16,525 nt of DNA from Deltaproteobacteria bacterium (GTDB lineage Bacteria; Desulfobacterota; DSM-4660; Desulfatiglandales; B25-G16), in NCBI GenBank assembly GCA_003646875.1, contig QMLT01000009.1:1-16525 (forward strand), read 5' to 3'. Position numbers and translations under genes: made by a program. Position 1 is the first letter of the stretch. Each line of letters begins with the position of its first letter. The notes beneath the pieces were generated by a model, which saw only the letters and a program-made list of their open reading frames with translations, had not been told where the DNA came from and ran no database searches. This document shows positions 6,888-13,877 of the stretch, piece by piece.

Positions 6888-7987
6888 TTTTTACCGTCCT
6901 CAAATGTGGCTGCCAGAAGCTTTCCATTAAAATCAAAGAGATAGTATGTGAGATTTGGCGATCTTCCAGCAAAGCCCCTGGCCGACTCAATGGCCCTCTT
7001 TGCGACAGATTGGAGAATTTTTTTCCCTTTTGGATCTTTCAGGATGATCCCCAGCGCCTCTCTCGCTGTGTTTGCTCTGGCTATTCCATGAGCCTTTTCT
7101 TCAGTCATTTTAAGGGATAGAGCCCATTGGGAAAGCAGCTGAAAATCGATCCGGGACCTTCTTGCATGGGTATAGGGGTGCCCTTGGGCCATCTTTATAA
7201 GCTTTGCAAAAAAACAGGCATAAAGGATATCATGAAAACCTCTTTTTGCCGCCTCTTTCAAGGAAAAGGAGAAAAAGTCAGCTACCTGTATGAATGCTAA
7301 CTCTGGAATATCAGGCCTCTCCGCCATTAACAGTTTTTCACTCCTTCCCCCTGTGGAAAGTGCAATGATATTGATTCCATGTGCCCGGGCCACGTCCATG
7401 GACATGGTAATAGTATCCATCCAGGCCTCATTAGAAAAAGGTATCACTGTTCCCCGGGTGCCCAGGATGGATATTCCTCCAATAATACCAAGACGAGGGT
7501 TCAGGGTCTTTTTGGCGATCTTTTCACCGTTCACTACATCAATGGTGACAGAAACAGACCCTGTAATGCCCGTTTCCTTAAGGCCTTCCAGAACCGCTTC
7601 TCGTATTTGCTGCCTGGGGACAGGGTTGATGGCAGGTTCCCCAATCCCTATAGGCAAACCAGGTCTTGTGACCCTTCCAACACCCTCACCACCTTCAATG
7701 CCGATGCTGCCTGATTTACCCTCTGGAAACAAATAAACCGTGCTTCGGATCTTTGCCCGGTTGGTCACATCGGGATCATCTCCGGCGTCCTTGATCACCG
7801 TGACCCTTGATCCATTTCCGATCTCCTCAATACGTTCAATAGGGATTGTCAGTCTCCTCGCTTCAGGGAGTGGAATATCTATTTCCTTCAAGTTCTTTTT
7901 GGTAGCAATATAAACGATGCCTGCCTTTGATCCGGCCGCTGCTGCCGATCCTGTTGTAAAGCCATGTCTGAGGCGTTTTTTAGCCAT
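6884..7987 (-). CDS. cbiD: Cobalt-precorrin-5B C1-methyltransferase
   Basis: SAM-dependent C1 methyltransferase of the anaerobic route, producing cobalt-precorrin-6A. It is unrelated in sequence to the other methylases. Its 367 residues contain the family hallmarks RHGFTTGSAAAAGSKA (7-22), IKDAGDDPDVTNRA (65-78) and GGEGVGRVTRPGLPIGIGEP (99-118). The next element, INPVPRQQI (120-128), is equally typical. It overlaps cbiC by 8 bases upstream and cbiET by 4 bases downstream. The product is the substrate of CbiJ, which is not encoded in the window. Start at 7987 matches the family N-terminus; the ribosome binding site is weak, fitting translational coupling. Confidence 0.95.
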   Translation of the reverse strand: MAKKRLRHGFTTGSAAAAGSKAGIVYIATKKNLKEIDIPLPEARRLTIPIERIEEIGNGSRVTVIKDAGDDPDVTNRAKIRSTVYLFPEGKSGSIGIEGGEGVGRVTRPGLPIGIGEPAINPVPRQQIREAVLEGLKETGITGSVSVTIDVVNGEKIAKKTLNPRLGIIGGISILGTRGTVIPFSNEAWMDTITMSMDVARAHGINIIALSTGGRSEKLLMAERPDIPELAFIQVADFFSFSLKEAAKRGFHDILYACFFAKLIKMAQGHPYTHARRSRIDFQLLSQWALSLKMTEEKAHGIARANTAREALGIILKDPKGKKILQSVAKRAIESARGFAGRSPNLTYYLFDFNGKLLAATFEDGKK

Positions 7988-8639
7988 ATTTTACATTCTT
8001 TTTTTCAAGGGACATCTCTGCAAGTTCATTAATAACTGAAGCAGCCAGGGCTGAGCCACCTTTCCGGCCCCTGATGGTGATGAAAGGGATCATGTCTTGA
8101 TTGATAAGCAGCTCTTTGGATTCAGCAGCATTCACGAACCCCACGGGCATTCCCACAATAAGCGACGGTTTGCATTCACTCTTCTTAATGAGTTCCAGAA
8201 GTCGCAATAATGCAGTGGGGGCGTTCCCGACAACATAGATGCTTCCTGTCAGACGTTTGACAACATGATCGACTGCTGCGGAGGCCCTGGTAATATGATT
8301 CCTGGACGCCTTTTCCTTTACCTCAGAGGCACTTATATAACACTCTACCCGACAGCCCAAACGATCCATTCGTTTGGATGTGATGCCCATGCGGGACATC
8401 TCTGTATCGGCGACAATTGTACATCCCTTAATCAAAGAGTTAATACCGGACTCAATGGCATCTGAATGAAAAGAGACCAGAGAGAGGAGATCAAAGTCAG
8501 CGGTTGTGTGGATCATCCTTCTCACTACTCGCCACTCTTGCCCAACAAAAGGACGTGGCTCTGGAACCTCTGAGTCAATTATTTCAAATGACCTTTTCTC
8601 TATTTCCCCTGGTTCCAATGCAAAACTGGTATTTCTCAT
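7980..8639 (-). CDS. cbiC: Cobalt-precorrin-8 methylmutase
   Basis: Moves the methyl group from C11 to C12 to give cobyrinic acid. The 219-residue protein carries the catalytic histidine in RRMIHTTADFD (40-50, His44), followed by DTEMSRMGI, VGNAPTALLRLLEL, VGMPVGFVNAAESKE and GRKGGSALAASVINEL near the end, all standard CbiC elements. It starts five bases after the cbiA stop and overlaps cbiD by eight bases. No strong ribosome binding site is visible; a repeat hairpin (8655-8684) sits just upstream in the end of cbiA. Confidence 0.95.
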   Translation of the reverse strand: MRNTSFALEPGEIEKRSFEIIDSEVPEPRPFVGQEWRVVRRMIHTTADFDLLSLVSFHSDAIESGINSLIKGCTIVADTEMSRMGITSKRMDRLGCRVECYISASEVKEKASRNHITRASAAVDHVVKRLTGSIYVVGNAPTALLRLLELIKKSECKPSLIVGMPVGFVNAAESKELLINQDMIPFITIRGRKGGSALAASVINELAEMSLEKKNVKYG

Positions 8640-8644
8640 AAAAT

Positions 8645-10036
8645 CTAAGATCCGCCTGCCTGCCCCGCTGGGGCGGTAGGCAGGTAATTACGGCAATAAT
8701 CAACAAAGTTTTTTGCCACACCAGGGTTGGAACCCCAGTGAAGGTGGATATAGGAGCCTAAAACTCCTTTTCGAACGAAGCCCTCCTCGTTATAAGAAAA
8801 GCGCTTACGGTTTAGGATGGAATAAATCCTCTCTTCCCTGCACGATTCCTGAATGTGGGAGTAATGGAATTCATGGCCCCTTACCCTTGTCCCCTTCGGC
8901 CCCAGAACACTGCCTTTCTGGGTGACAACCTCCCGATATCCAAGCGCCCTTAAATGACTATCCATCATGGCTGACATATCAAAGATTCCCACCATGGGAT
9001 AAGCTTTTCCGGACAAATCCCGGATTTCCTTCATCAGAAACATGAACCCACCACATTCCGCGTATATGGGTCCACCACCAAGTCCGAACTCCTTGATCTC
9101 TTGTAATAGATGTTCATTTTTGGCCAATGCATTACAGTAAAGTTCGGGGTAGCCACCGCCGAGGTAAAGACCCTTTAGCCCCTTAGGTAATTGGTTATCC
9201 CTGAGGGGAGAAAAGGGAATCAGCTCTGCCCCAGCCTCCTTAAGGAGTCTCAGGTTTTCCGGGTAATAAAAGGAGAATGCCTTATCCTGTGCAATACCGA
9301 TCTTAATTTTTGGTCTTGAAATAGGCGCTGTGTAAACCCCATCTAATTCTATCTCTTTGATACATTCCAGAAGATGGTCAAGATTAACGCTGGTCTCTAT
9401 CCAGTTAGCCAGTTTTTCTATCAAATCCTTACCTATGCGAACCTCTTGGTCAGTGACAAGACCAAGGTGCCGGGATGGGATCTCCAGATTATTATCTCTG
9501 GACAGGCATCCAAAAACCGGAAGATCAGGAATAATAGAAGACATAGCATCTCTGAGCATCTCTTCATGACCCTTGCTTCCTAGCATGTTAAAGATGATAC
9601 CTGCAAAAGGAAGCTCTGGATCAAACCTAAAAAAACCTAATGCGGTTGCGGCCGCTGATCTGGCCATGGAGGATGCATCAATCACAAGGATCACAGGAAG
9701 ATTAAGCCATTTAGCCATCTGTGCAGTAGAACCGGATTCATCGCTCCCAGAGAAACCATCATATAAACCCATCACACCTTCTATTACGGATATATCCATA
9801 CTGCGGCTATAGCGAGAAAATATCTCCTGGTTGGCCTGGCGGCTTAACATCCATCCATCCAGGTTATGAGCTTCCCTGCCTGTGATCCTTCGATGATGAC
9901 CTGTATCTATGAAATCGGGCCCTACCTTAAATGCCTGGACCGTGAACCCCCTTTTCAGCAAGGCAGCCATGACTCCAAGAGTCACGGTAGTTTTACCACA
10001 TCCACTATGGGTGCCTGCAATGAGAAATGCCTTCAT
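8645..10036 (-). CDS. cbiA: Cobyrinic acid a,c-diamide synthase
   Basis: Glutamine- and ATP-dependent amidation of the a and c carboxylates of cobyrinic acid. The N-terminal ATPase domain has the P-loop GTHSGCGKTT (8-17) and the substrate segments FKVGPDFIDTGHH (36-48) and VIEGVMGLYDG (84-94). The C-terminal class I glutamine amidotransferase domain has YLGGGYPELY (291-300), the nucleophile Cys328 in YAECGGFMFL, and a late histidine pair in SYIHLHW (428-434). The 463 residues are slightly long because the last dozen or so (PTAPAGQAGGS) are encoded by a palindromic repeat. The start overlaps the cbiP stop by four bases (ATGA). CobB of the aerobic route is the same family; context makes CbiA the better name. 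Confidence 0.95.
   Translation of the reverse strand: MKAFLIAGTHSGCGKTTVTLGVMAALLKRGFTVQAFKVGPDFIDTGHHRRITGREAHNLDGWMLSRQANQEIFSRYSRSMDISVIEGVMGLYDGFSGSDESGSTAQMAKWLNLPVILVIDASSMARSAAATALGFFRFDPELPFAGIIFNMLGSKGHEEMLRDAMSSIIPDLPVFGCLSRDNNLEIPSRHLGLVTDQEVRIGKDLIEKLANWIETSVNLDHLLECIKEIELDGVYTAPISRPKIKIGIAQDKAFSFYYPENLRLLKEAGAELIPFSPLRDNQLPKGLKGLYLGGGYPELYCNALAKNEHLLQEIKEFGLGGGPIYAECGGFMFLMKEIRDLSGKAYPMVGIFDMSAMMDSHLRALGYREVVTQKGSVLGPKGTRVRGHEFHYSHIQESCREERIYSILNRKRFSYNEEGFVRKGVLGSYIHLHWGSNPGVAKNFVDYCRNYLPTAPAGQAGGS
8655..8684. repeat. REP-like palindromic element in the 3' end of cbiA
   Basis: CCTGCCT (8655-8661) pairs with AGGCAGG (8678-8684), and GCCCC (8662-8666) with GGGGC (8670-8674), around a GCT loop with a GGT bulge. 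The G+C content is far above the surroundings. It encodes the terminal CbiA residues and precedes the cbiA stop and cbiC start. Similar dispersed palindromes occur in many bacterial genomes; copies elsewhere in this genome would confirm it as a repeat family. Confidence 0.6.
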
Positions 10037-11529
10037 ATCTGCTCAATGATCCTGTCAACATCGCAATGGGTTTCAAAGTGATCTGCCAGTCTATTATACT
10101 GGTGAAAACGGTCAAGTCTGCCCTGTCTTGCAGTCCTTTCTTTTAAGTCCTTTGTCCGGCGAATACTGTTTAATAAATATCCCCTGAAGCCTGGAGAATC
10201 AAGTATGCCATGGACATAGGTTCCTGTAATTCTATCCCCTTCCAATGACCAGCCATCCTCCCAGAACTGCTTGTTACCTGGCTCATGTATCCTCAAGAAT
10301 GGCTTGCCCACCCTCCTTAAAATTGTGCTTTTGCCCATGTGGATTTCATACCCTGTCACCTTTTTCCCATTCATCAAACATGTACCTGTAACCTTGCGCA
10401 CGACCTTCTTCTCTTCAAGAATTGTTTCCAGGGGAAGTATTCCAAGGCCCCTTACCTCTTTTTTATCTGATTCAACACCTAATGGATCTCGGATTCTTTC
10501 CCCTAAAAGCTGGTATCCGCCACAGATACCTAAGCATCTTCCTCCTTTTTTTACAAATTCTTTGATTGCCTTTTTCCATCCGCTTCGCCCCAGCCATTGG
10601 GCATCTTCCATAACATTCTTTGTGCCTGGCAGGATAAGAATATCATATCCAGCTACAAATTCTTTTGGCTGAAACAGGAAGTTTACCACCACGTCCGGTT
10701 CATGCATGAGAATTTCCAGATCAGTAAAATTGGAGATACCCGGAAGCCTTAATACTGCAATATTTATTGTATTTTGGCTTATGGGCCTGAGGTTTCGTTT
10801 GTCCTCCTGAACTACCACCGAGTCTTCGGAGTCGATAAATATATCCTTAAAAAAAGGTATAAGGCCAAAGACCGGCCTGCCTGCTTTTTTTTCAATGTAG
10901 GCAATTCCGGATTCAAAGAGCCGTGGATCTCCCCTGAACTTGTTTATCAGAAATCCTATGGTGAGGATCTTCTCTTTTCTTGTCATAAGCATAAAGCTGC
11001 CAATGAGCTGGGCAAAAACGCCGCCTCTATCAATATCCGCTACCAGTATACAGGGCGCTCTAACCTGCTGGGCCAGAGAAAAGTTGACCAAGTCATTTTT
11101 CTTAAGGTTCATCTCACAACAACTCCCTGCCCCTTCCATGACTATGACATCATAATTCCTGGCCAGGGTGTTGTAGGATTCAAAAACAATCTGTCTGAGC
11201 CTGGGCTTGAACTCATGGTAATTAATAGCCTCCATTTGTCCAAAGACCTTTCCCCTCAGGATTACCTGGGAGCCATGGTTGGATGAAGGTTTAAGAAGGA
11301 TGGGATTCATATGCACCGAGGGAAGTACACCTGCTGCCTCAGCTTGAACTACCTGGGCCCTGCCAATCTCCCCTCCTTCCACAGTTACAAAGGAGTTGTT
11401 AGACATGTTCTGGGCCTTGAAGGGGGCAACCCTATAGCCCCTTTTTTTAAAGATCCGGCAGAATGCTGTTACAGCGATTGATTTTCCCACATCGCTTCCA
11501 GTTCCAAGGAACATGATGGCCTTTGCCAT
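10033..11529 (-). CDS. cbiP: Cobyric acid synthase (glutamine-dependent amidation at b, d, e, g)
   Basis: First gene of the minus-strand operon (also called cobQ). It amidates the four remaining peripheral carboxylates of adenosylcobyrinic acid diamide. The N-terminal ATPase domain shows GTGSDVGKS (9-17), FKAQNMSNNS (37-46), MNPILLKPSS (74-83) and the acidic segment VADIDRGGVFAQ (163-174). In EGAGSCCEMNL (132-142) the CysCys replaces a usual ProAla. The amidotransferase domain has Cys336 in LGICGGYQLLG and His440 in GTYVHGILD. The 498-residue length is normal. GGAGG (11542-11546) lies 12 bases from the ATG, with a three-codon ATG-AAA-AGG-TAA overlapping the start. The operon promoter is at 11589-11617. 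Confidence 0.95.
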   Translation of the reverse strand: MAKAIMFLGTGSDVGKSIAVTAFCRIFKKRGYRVAPFKAQNMSNNSFVTVEGGEIGRAQVVQAEAAGVLPSVHMNPILLKPSSNHGSQVILRGKVFGQMEAINYHEFKPRLRQIVFESYNTLARNYDVIVMEGAGSCCEMNLKKNDLVNFSLAQQVRAPCILVADIDRGGVFAQLIGSFMLMTRKEKILTIGFLINKFRGDPRLFESGIAYIEKKAGRPVFGLIPFFKDIFIDSEDSVVVQEDKRNLRPISQNTINIAVLRLPGISNFTDLEILMHEPDVVVNFLFQPKEFVAGYDILILPGTKNVMEDAQWLGRSGWKKAIKEFVKKGGRCLGICGGYQLLGERIRDPLGVESDKKEVRGLGILPLETILEEKKVVRKVTGTCLMNGKKVTGYEIHMGKSTILRRVGKPFLRIHEPGNKQFWEDGWSLEGDRITGTYVHGILDSPGFRGYLLNSIRRTKDLKERTARQGRLDRFHQYNRLADHFETHCDVDRIIEQI

Positions 11530-11588
11530 TACCTTTTCATACCTCCCTCAAAAAGCCTGTAATCCTTGACAGTAATCTATTTCTTTTA

Positions 11589-11617
11589 AGTATATGGGAA
11601 AGAGGGGTAAGGGTCAA
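11589..11617 (-). promoter_or_regulatory. Sigma70-type promoter of the cbiP-cbiL operon
   Basis: On the minus strand: -35 TTGACC (complement of 11612-11617), 17-base spacer, -10 TATACT (complement of 11589-11594). Transcription would start near 11582, about 50 bases before the cbiP ATG. That leader is too short to hold a cobalamin riboswitch. Confidence 0.65.
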
Positions 11618-11654
11618 GGAGAGAAAATTTAATGGTTTGAAGGCGCCAATCTTC

Positions 11655-11684
11655 TTGACTTCTGTTGATCATTTCTCATATACT
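11655..11684 (+). promoter_or_regulatory. Sigma70-type promoter of the riboswitch-cobUTSD-cbiB unit
   Basis: -35 TTGACT at 11655-11660, 18-base spacer, -10 TATACT at 11679-11684. The expected start point, about 11690-11692, coincides with the first base pair of the riboswitch. This position match is the strongest support for the call. It is divergent from the minus-strand promoter, with 37 bases between the two -35 boxes. Confidence 0.75.
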
Positions 11685-11691
11685 ATCTAAT

Positions 11692-11893
11692 AAAAGGTTC
11701 GGGTGCCTGCTTTAGGCTTGATAGGGAACCCCGTTAAAATCGGGGATGGGCCCGCCGCTGTGACCCCTCGCCCTTTTCTTTTTGAAAAGGGAATTCTTTT
11801 AGCCAGTGTGTGCCACTGTTTCGATGGGTCGGGATGGGAAGGCCGCTAAAAGGGCGGGGAAGTCAGAAGACCTGCCTGAACTGTTAAACCTTC
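11692..11893 (+). ncRNA. Cobalamin riboswitch
   Basis: The leader carries the conserved core of the adenosylcobalamin riboswitch. In order: a 5' closing strand AAGGTT (11694-11699) that pairs with AACCTT (11887-11892), GGGTGCC, the GGGAACCCCG..AAAATCGGGGATGGGC helix region, GCCGCTGTGACC (the most conserved segment), and AGTCAGAAGACCTGCCTGAACT near the 3' end. A peripheral helix has CCCTTTTC (11771-11778) pairing with GAAAAGGG (11784-11791) across five T. CAGTG..CACTG (about 11804-11818) forms another stem. Coenzyme B12 binding should repress the downstream cobU-cobT-cobS-cobD-cbiB genes, with a terminator 43 bases further on. The orientation is unambiguous: it cannot act on the minus-strand operon in cis by transcription control. 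Confidence 0.95.
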
Positions 11894-11935
11894 GTGGATT
11901 GGGATTATACAGAAGATCTTGAGGATAAAAAAGGG

Positions 11936-11976
11936 AAATCCCTGGATCAATATTATTGATTCAGGGATTTTTTATT
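11936..11976 (+). terminator. Intrinsic terminator, expression platform of the cobalamin riboswitch
   Basis: A 16-pair stem: AAATCCCTGGATCAAT (11936-11951) against ATTGATTCAGGGATTT (11955-11970), with one G-T pair and a three-base loop, running into six T (11968-11973). A possible antiterminator is GGGATT (11901-11906), which can pair with AATCCC (11937-11942) in the left arm. Position just after the aptamer indicates premature termination when B12 is bound. Confidence 0.88.
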
Positions 11977-12096
11977 GCTAAAAATATGAAAAAAAATGCA
12001 AGGCTATGACAAAGAGGATAGGAGAGATGTAGTGGCAAGGAAAAGAAATTTTTGCTAACAAACCTCCATGTCCTGCGGCCACAACGGAGGATGAAA

Positions 12097-12125
12097 GTAG
12101 TTGAGTAGTTGAGTAGTTGAGTAGT
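12097..12125. repeat. Tandem repeat of GTAGTTGA, about 3.6 copies
   Basis: Three perfect copies at 12097-12104, 12105-12112 and 12113-12120, then a partial GTAGT at 12121-12125. The 8-bp period is not a multiple of three and there is no gene here, so it is a simple sequence repeat capable of slippage. It is not a CRISPR: there are no spacers. Confidence 0.85.
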
Positions 12126-12151
12126 AAAGACCTTAATTTTAGGCAATTTAG

Positions 12152-12183
12152 TTCACTTTAGGCACTTTCATATAAAATATAAT
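12152..12183 (+). promoter_or_regulatory. Weak candidate promoter of cobU
   Basis: TATAAT at 12178-12183 is a perfect -10 box 15 bases before the cobU ATG, but the best -35 (TTCACT at 12152-12157) is 20 bases away, too far to be good. If active it would give transcription that escapes the riboswitch terminator. Confidence 0.25.
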
Positions 12184-12198
12184 CGAATTACAATAATT

Positions 12199-12753
12199 AT
12201 GCATACAATATCTATGGCTGCCATGAAAGAGATAGTTTTTGTACTTGGTGGATGCAGAAGCGGGAAAAGTAGGTTTGCCCTAGATTATGCGAATAGACAA
12301 TATCGAAAGAAAATTTTCTTAGCTACTTCTCAGGCCCTGGATGATGAGATGGAAAGGAGAATTGCGCAGCACAGAAAGGCCCGAGGACCTGATTGGACAA
12401 CCATAGAGGAGACGACAAATATTACTGAAACTTTGGTCTCTTTAAACACCAATTACGAATTAGTTTTAATTGATTGCCTTACCATATGGATCAGCAATCT
12501 GTTAATGGATGGAGAAACAGAGGATAAGATTATATCCCGCACAGAGAATTTAATAGAAGGGATGAAGAAGGTGGATCAATCTATTATAGTGGTATCCAAC
12601 GAGGTAGGCGCAGGGATTGTGCCGGAAAATAAGATGGCAAGAGAATTTCGTGATATTATCGGTATTTTGAATCAAAGGGTGGCTGCATGTTCAGACGCTG
12701 TAGTGTTGACCGTTGCAGGCCTGCCACATGTGATAAAAGGAAAACTTAGATAG
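12199..12753 (+). CDS. cobU: Adenosylcobinamide kinase / adenosylcobinamide-phosphate guanylyltransferase
   Basis: Bifunctional enzyme that phosphorylates adenosylcobinamide and transfers GMP to give adenosylcobinamide-GDP, the CobS substrate. The 184 residues have the P-loop GGCRSGKS (17-24), His58 in RRIAQHRKARGPDW (the guanylylated histidine by family alignment), VLIDCLTIWISNLL (89-102, Walker B) and VSNEVGAGIVPENKMAREFRD. Possible starts are ATG at 12199, 12214 and 12223; the family usually begins just before the I-V-L-G-G strand, so 12223 is credible, and none has a clear Shine-Dalgarno. First gene of the riboswitch-controlled unit, 15 bases ahead of the cobT SD region. Confidence 0.94.
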   Translation: MHTISMAAMKEIVFVLGGCRSGKSRFALDYANRQYRKKIFLATSQALDDEMERRIAQHRKARGPDWTTIEETTNITETLVSLNTNYELVLIDCLTIWISNLLMDGETEDKIISRTENLIEGMKKVDQSIIVVSNEVGAGIVPENKMAREFRDIIGILNQRVAACSDAVVLTVAGLPHVIKGKLR

Positions 12754-12783
12754 AATTTCTTAATTCAATTGATAGGAGGCGCA

Positions 12784-13848
12784 ATGAAGTTATCGGAAAT
12801 AATCTCAGGCATTGAAGGAGCAGACAAGGATTTTATTGAACAGGCAAGGATGCGCACATCTGAATTGGTAATGCCCCAAAGGGCATTAGGGGAACTCCAT
12901 GGTATTGGGGAGAGGTTATGCGGAATCCAGAGAACATTAACCCCGTCAGTGGACAAAAAAGCCTTTTTAATTATGGCGGGAGACCATGGTATAGCTGGAT
13001 CTAATGTAAGCGCCTACCCCCAGGTTGTTACTGGCGAGATGGTAAAAACCTTCCTGAGGGGTGGGGCAGGGATCAATGTCCTCTCCCGCCAGATTGGCGC
13101 CCGGGTCATAGTAATGGATATGGGAATCATCCCTGATATACCCCAACAAACCTCTAAAGGGAACCGTTTGATTGTCAGCAAGATTGCCAGGGGGACCAAA
13201 GATTTCAGCAAAGGGCCTGCCATGACCAGGGATCAAGCAGAGTCCGCCATTTTAAAAGGCTTCGAGGCAGCAAAAGCGCTTTTTGAAGAGGGATTGGAAC
13301 TCCTTGGCACAGGAGATATGGGAATTGGTAATACCACACCGTCAAGCGCTATTGGCGCAGTTATAACCAAGACCCCTGTGGAAAGTATGACCGGCCGAGG
13401 CACAGGAATTGATGATAATGGTTTTCAAAGAAAGTGTGAGGCCATAAAAATAGGTATCGAGATAAATAAGCCGCAACCAGAGGATCCTGTTGATGTTTTG
13501 GCAAAGGTAGGTGGTTCTGAAATAGGGGCTATTGCAGGCGCTATTCTGGCAGCAGCCTTTTTTAAACGACCTGTTGTGATCGATGGATTTATTTCAGGCG
13601 CTGGCGCTCTTATAGCCTATGGTCTCTGCCCCACTGTCAGTGACTACATGTTTGCAGGTCATCAGTCAGAGGAACAGGGCCATAAAATTATGCTTAACTA
13701 CTTAGGGCTTTCTCCAATTCTCAATCTCGGGATGAGGTTAGGAGAAGGCACTGGGGCTGCATTGGCCATGCATATAATCGAGGCAGGGGCTCGCATAATT
13801 AACGAGGTATTAACCTTTGAGGAAGCTGAGGTAAGCAAGGAGGAATAA
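12784..13848 (+). CDS. cobT: Nicotinate-nucleotide:dimethylbenzimidazole phosphoribosyltransferase
   Basis: Activates the lower-ligand base (typically 5,6-dimethylbenzimidazole) to its alpha-ribotide using nicotinate mononucleotide. The start is ATG at 12784 with AGGAGG at 12774-12779; an upstream TTG at 12769 lies before that site and is not used. The 354 residues show MAGDHGIAGSNVSAYP (64-79), GTGDMGIGNTTPSSAI (175-190), GRGTGIDD (204-211), VGGSEIGAIAGAIL (242-255) and LGEGTGAALA (319-328), where Glu321 matches the catalytic glutamate of the family. No dimethylbenzimidazole synthesis genes (bluB or bza) occur in the window, so the native base cannot be stated. Confidence 0.96.
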   Translation: MKLSEIISGIEGADKDFIEQARMRTSELVMPQRALGELHGIGERLCGIQRTLTPSVDKKAFLIMAGDHGIAGSNVSAYPQVVTGEMVKTFLRGGAGINVLSRQIGARVIVMDMGIIPDIPQQTSKGNRLIVSKIARGTKDFSKGPAMTRDQAESAILKGFEAAKALFEEGLELLGTGDMGIGNTTPSSAIGAVITKTPVESMTGRGTGIDDNGFQRKCEAIKIGIEINKPQPEDPVDVLAKVGGSEIGAIAGAILAAAFFKRPVVIDGFISGAGALIAYGLCPTVSDYMFAGHQSEEQGHKIMLNYLGLSPILNLGMRLGEGTGAALAMHIIEAGARIINEVLTFEEAEVSKEE

Positions 13849-13877
13849 TTTTATGTACCTCAAGCATATGGGATTTA

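Larger units (their letters stand above)
11977..12198. other. Gene-free leader between the riboswitch terminator and cobU
   Basis: About 220 bp with no credible gene. It holds a weak stem (CCTCC 12063-12067 with GGAGG 12086-12090), an 8-bp tandem repeat (12097-12125) and an A+T-rich stretch before cobU with promoter-like boxes. It is unusually long for the distance between a riboswitch platform and its first gene. Confidence 0.6.

Noticed and set aside
7290..7736. 148-codon plus-strand frame opposite cbiD
   Set aside because: Shadow of a highly conserved cbiD coding segment; low-complexity composition and no recognisable domain.
10774..11286. 170-codon plus-strand frame opposite cbiP
   Set aside because: Antisense to conserved cbiP motifs; no recognisable domain and no operon context.
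11529..11540. Three-codon leader ORF (ATG-AAA-AGG-TAA) before cbiP
   Set aside because: GGAGGT abuts its ATG with almost no spacing, so it is unlikely to be translated; probably chance.
11566..11595. Second plus-strand promoter (TTGACA at 11566-11571)
   Set aside because: Perfect -35, but no acceptable -10 at 16-19 bases; that position is the complement of the minus-strand -10.
12097..12125. CRISPR-like repeat
   Set aside because: Copies of the 8-bp unit are directly adjacent without spacers.
11961..12146. 61-codon minus-strand frame in the cobU leader
   Set aside because: It includes the terminator and the GTAGTTGA repeat, shows no family resemblance and has no ribosome binding site.
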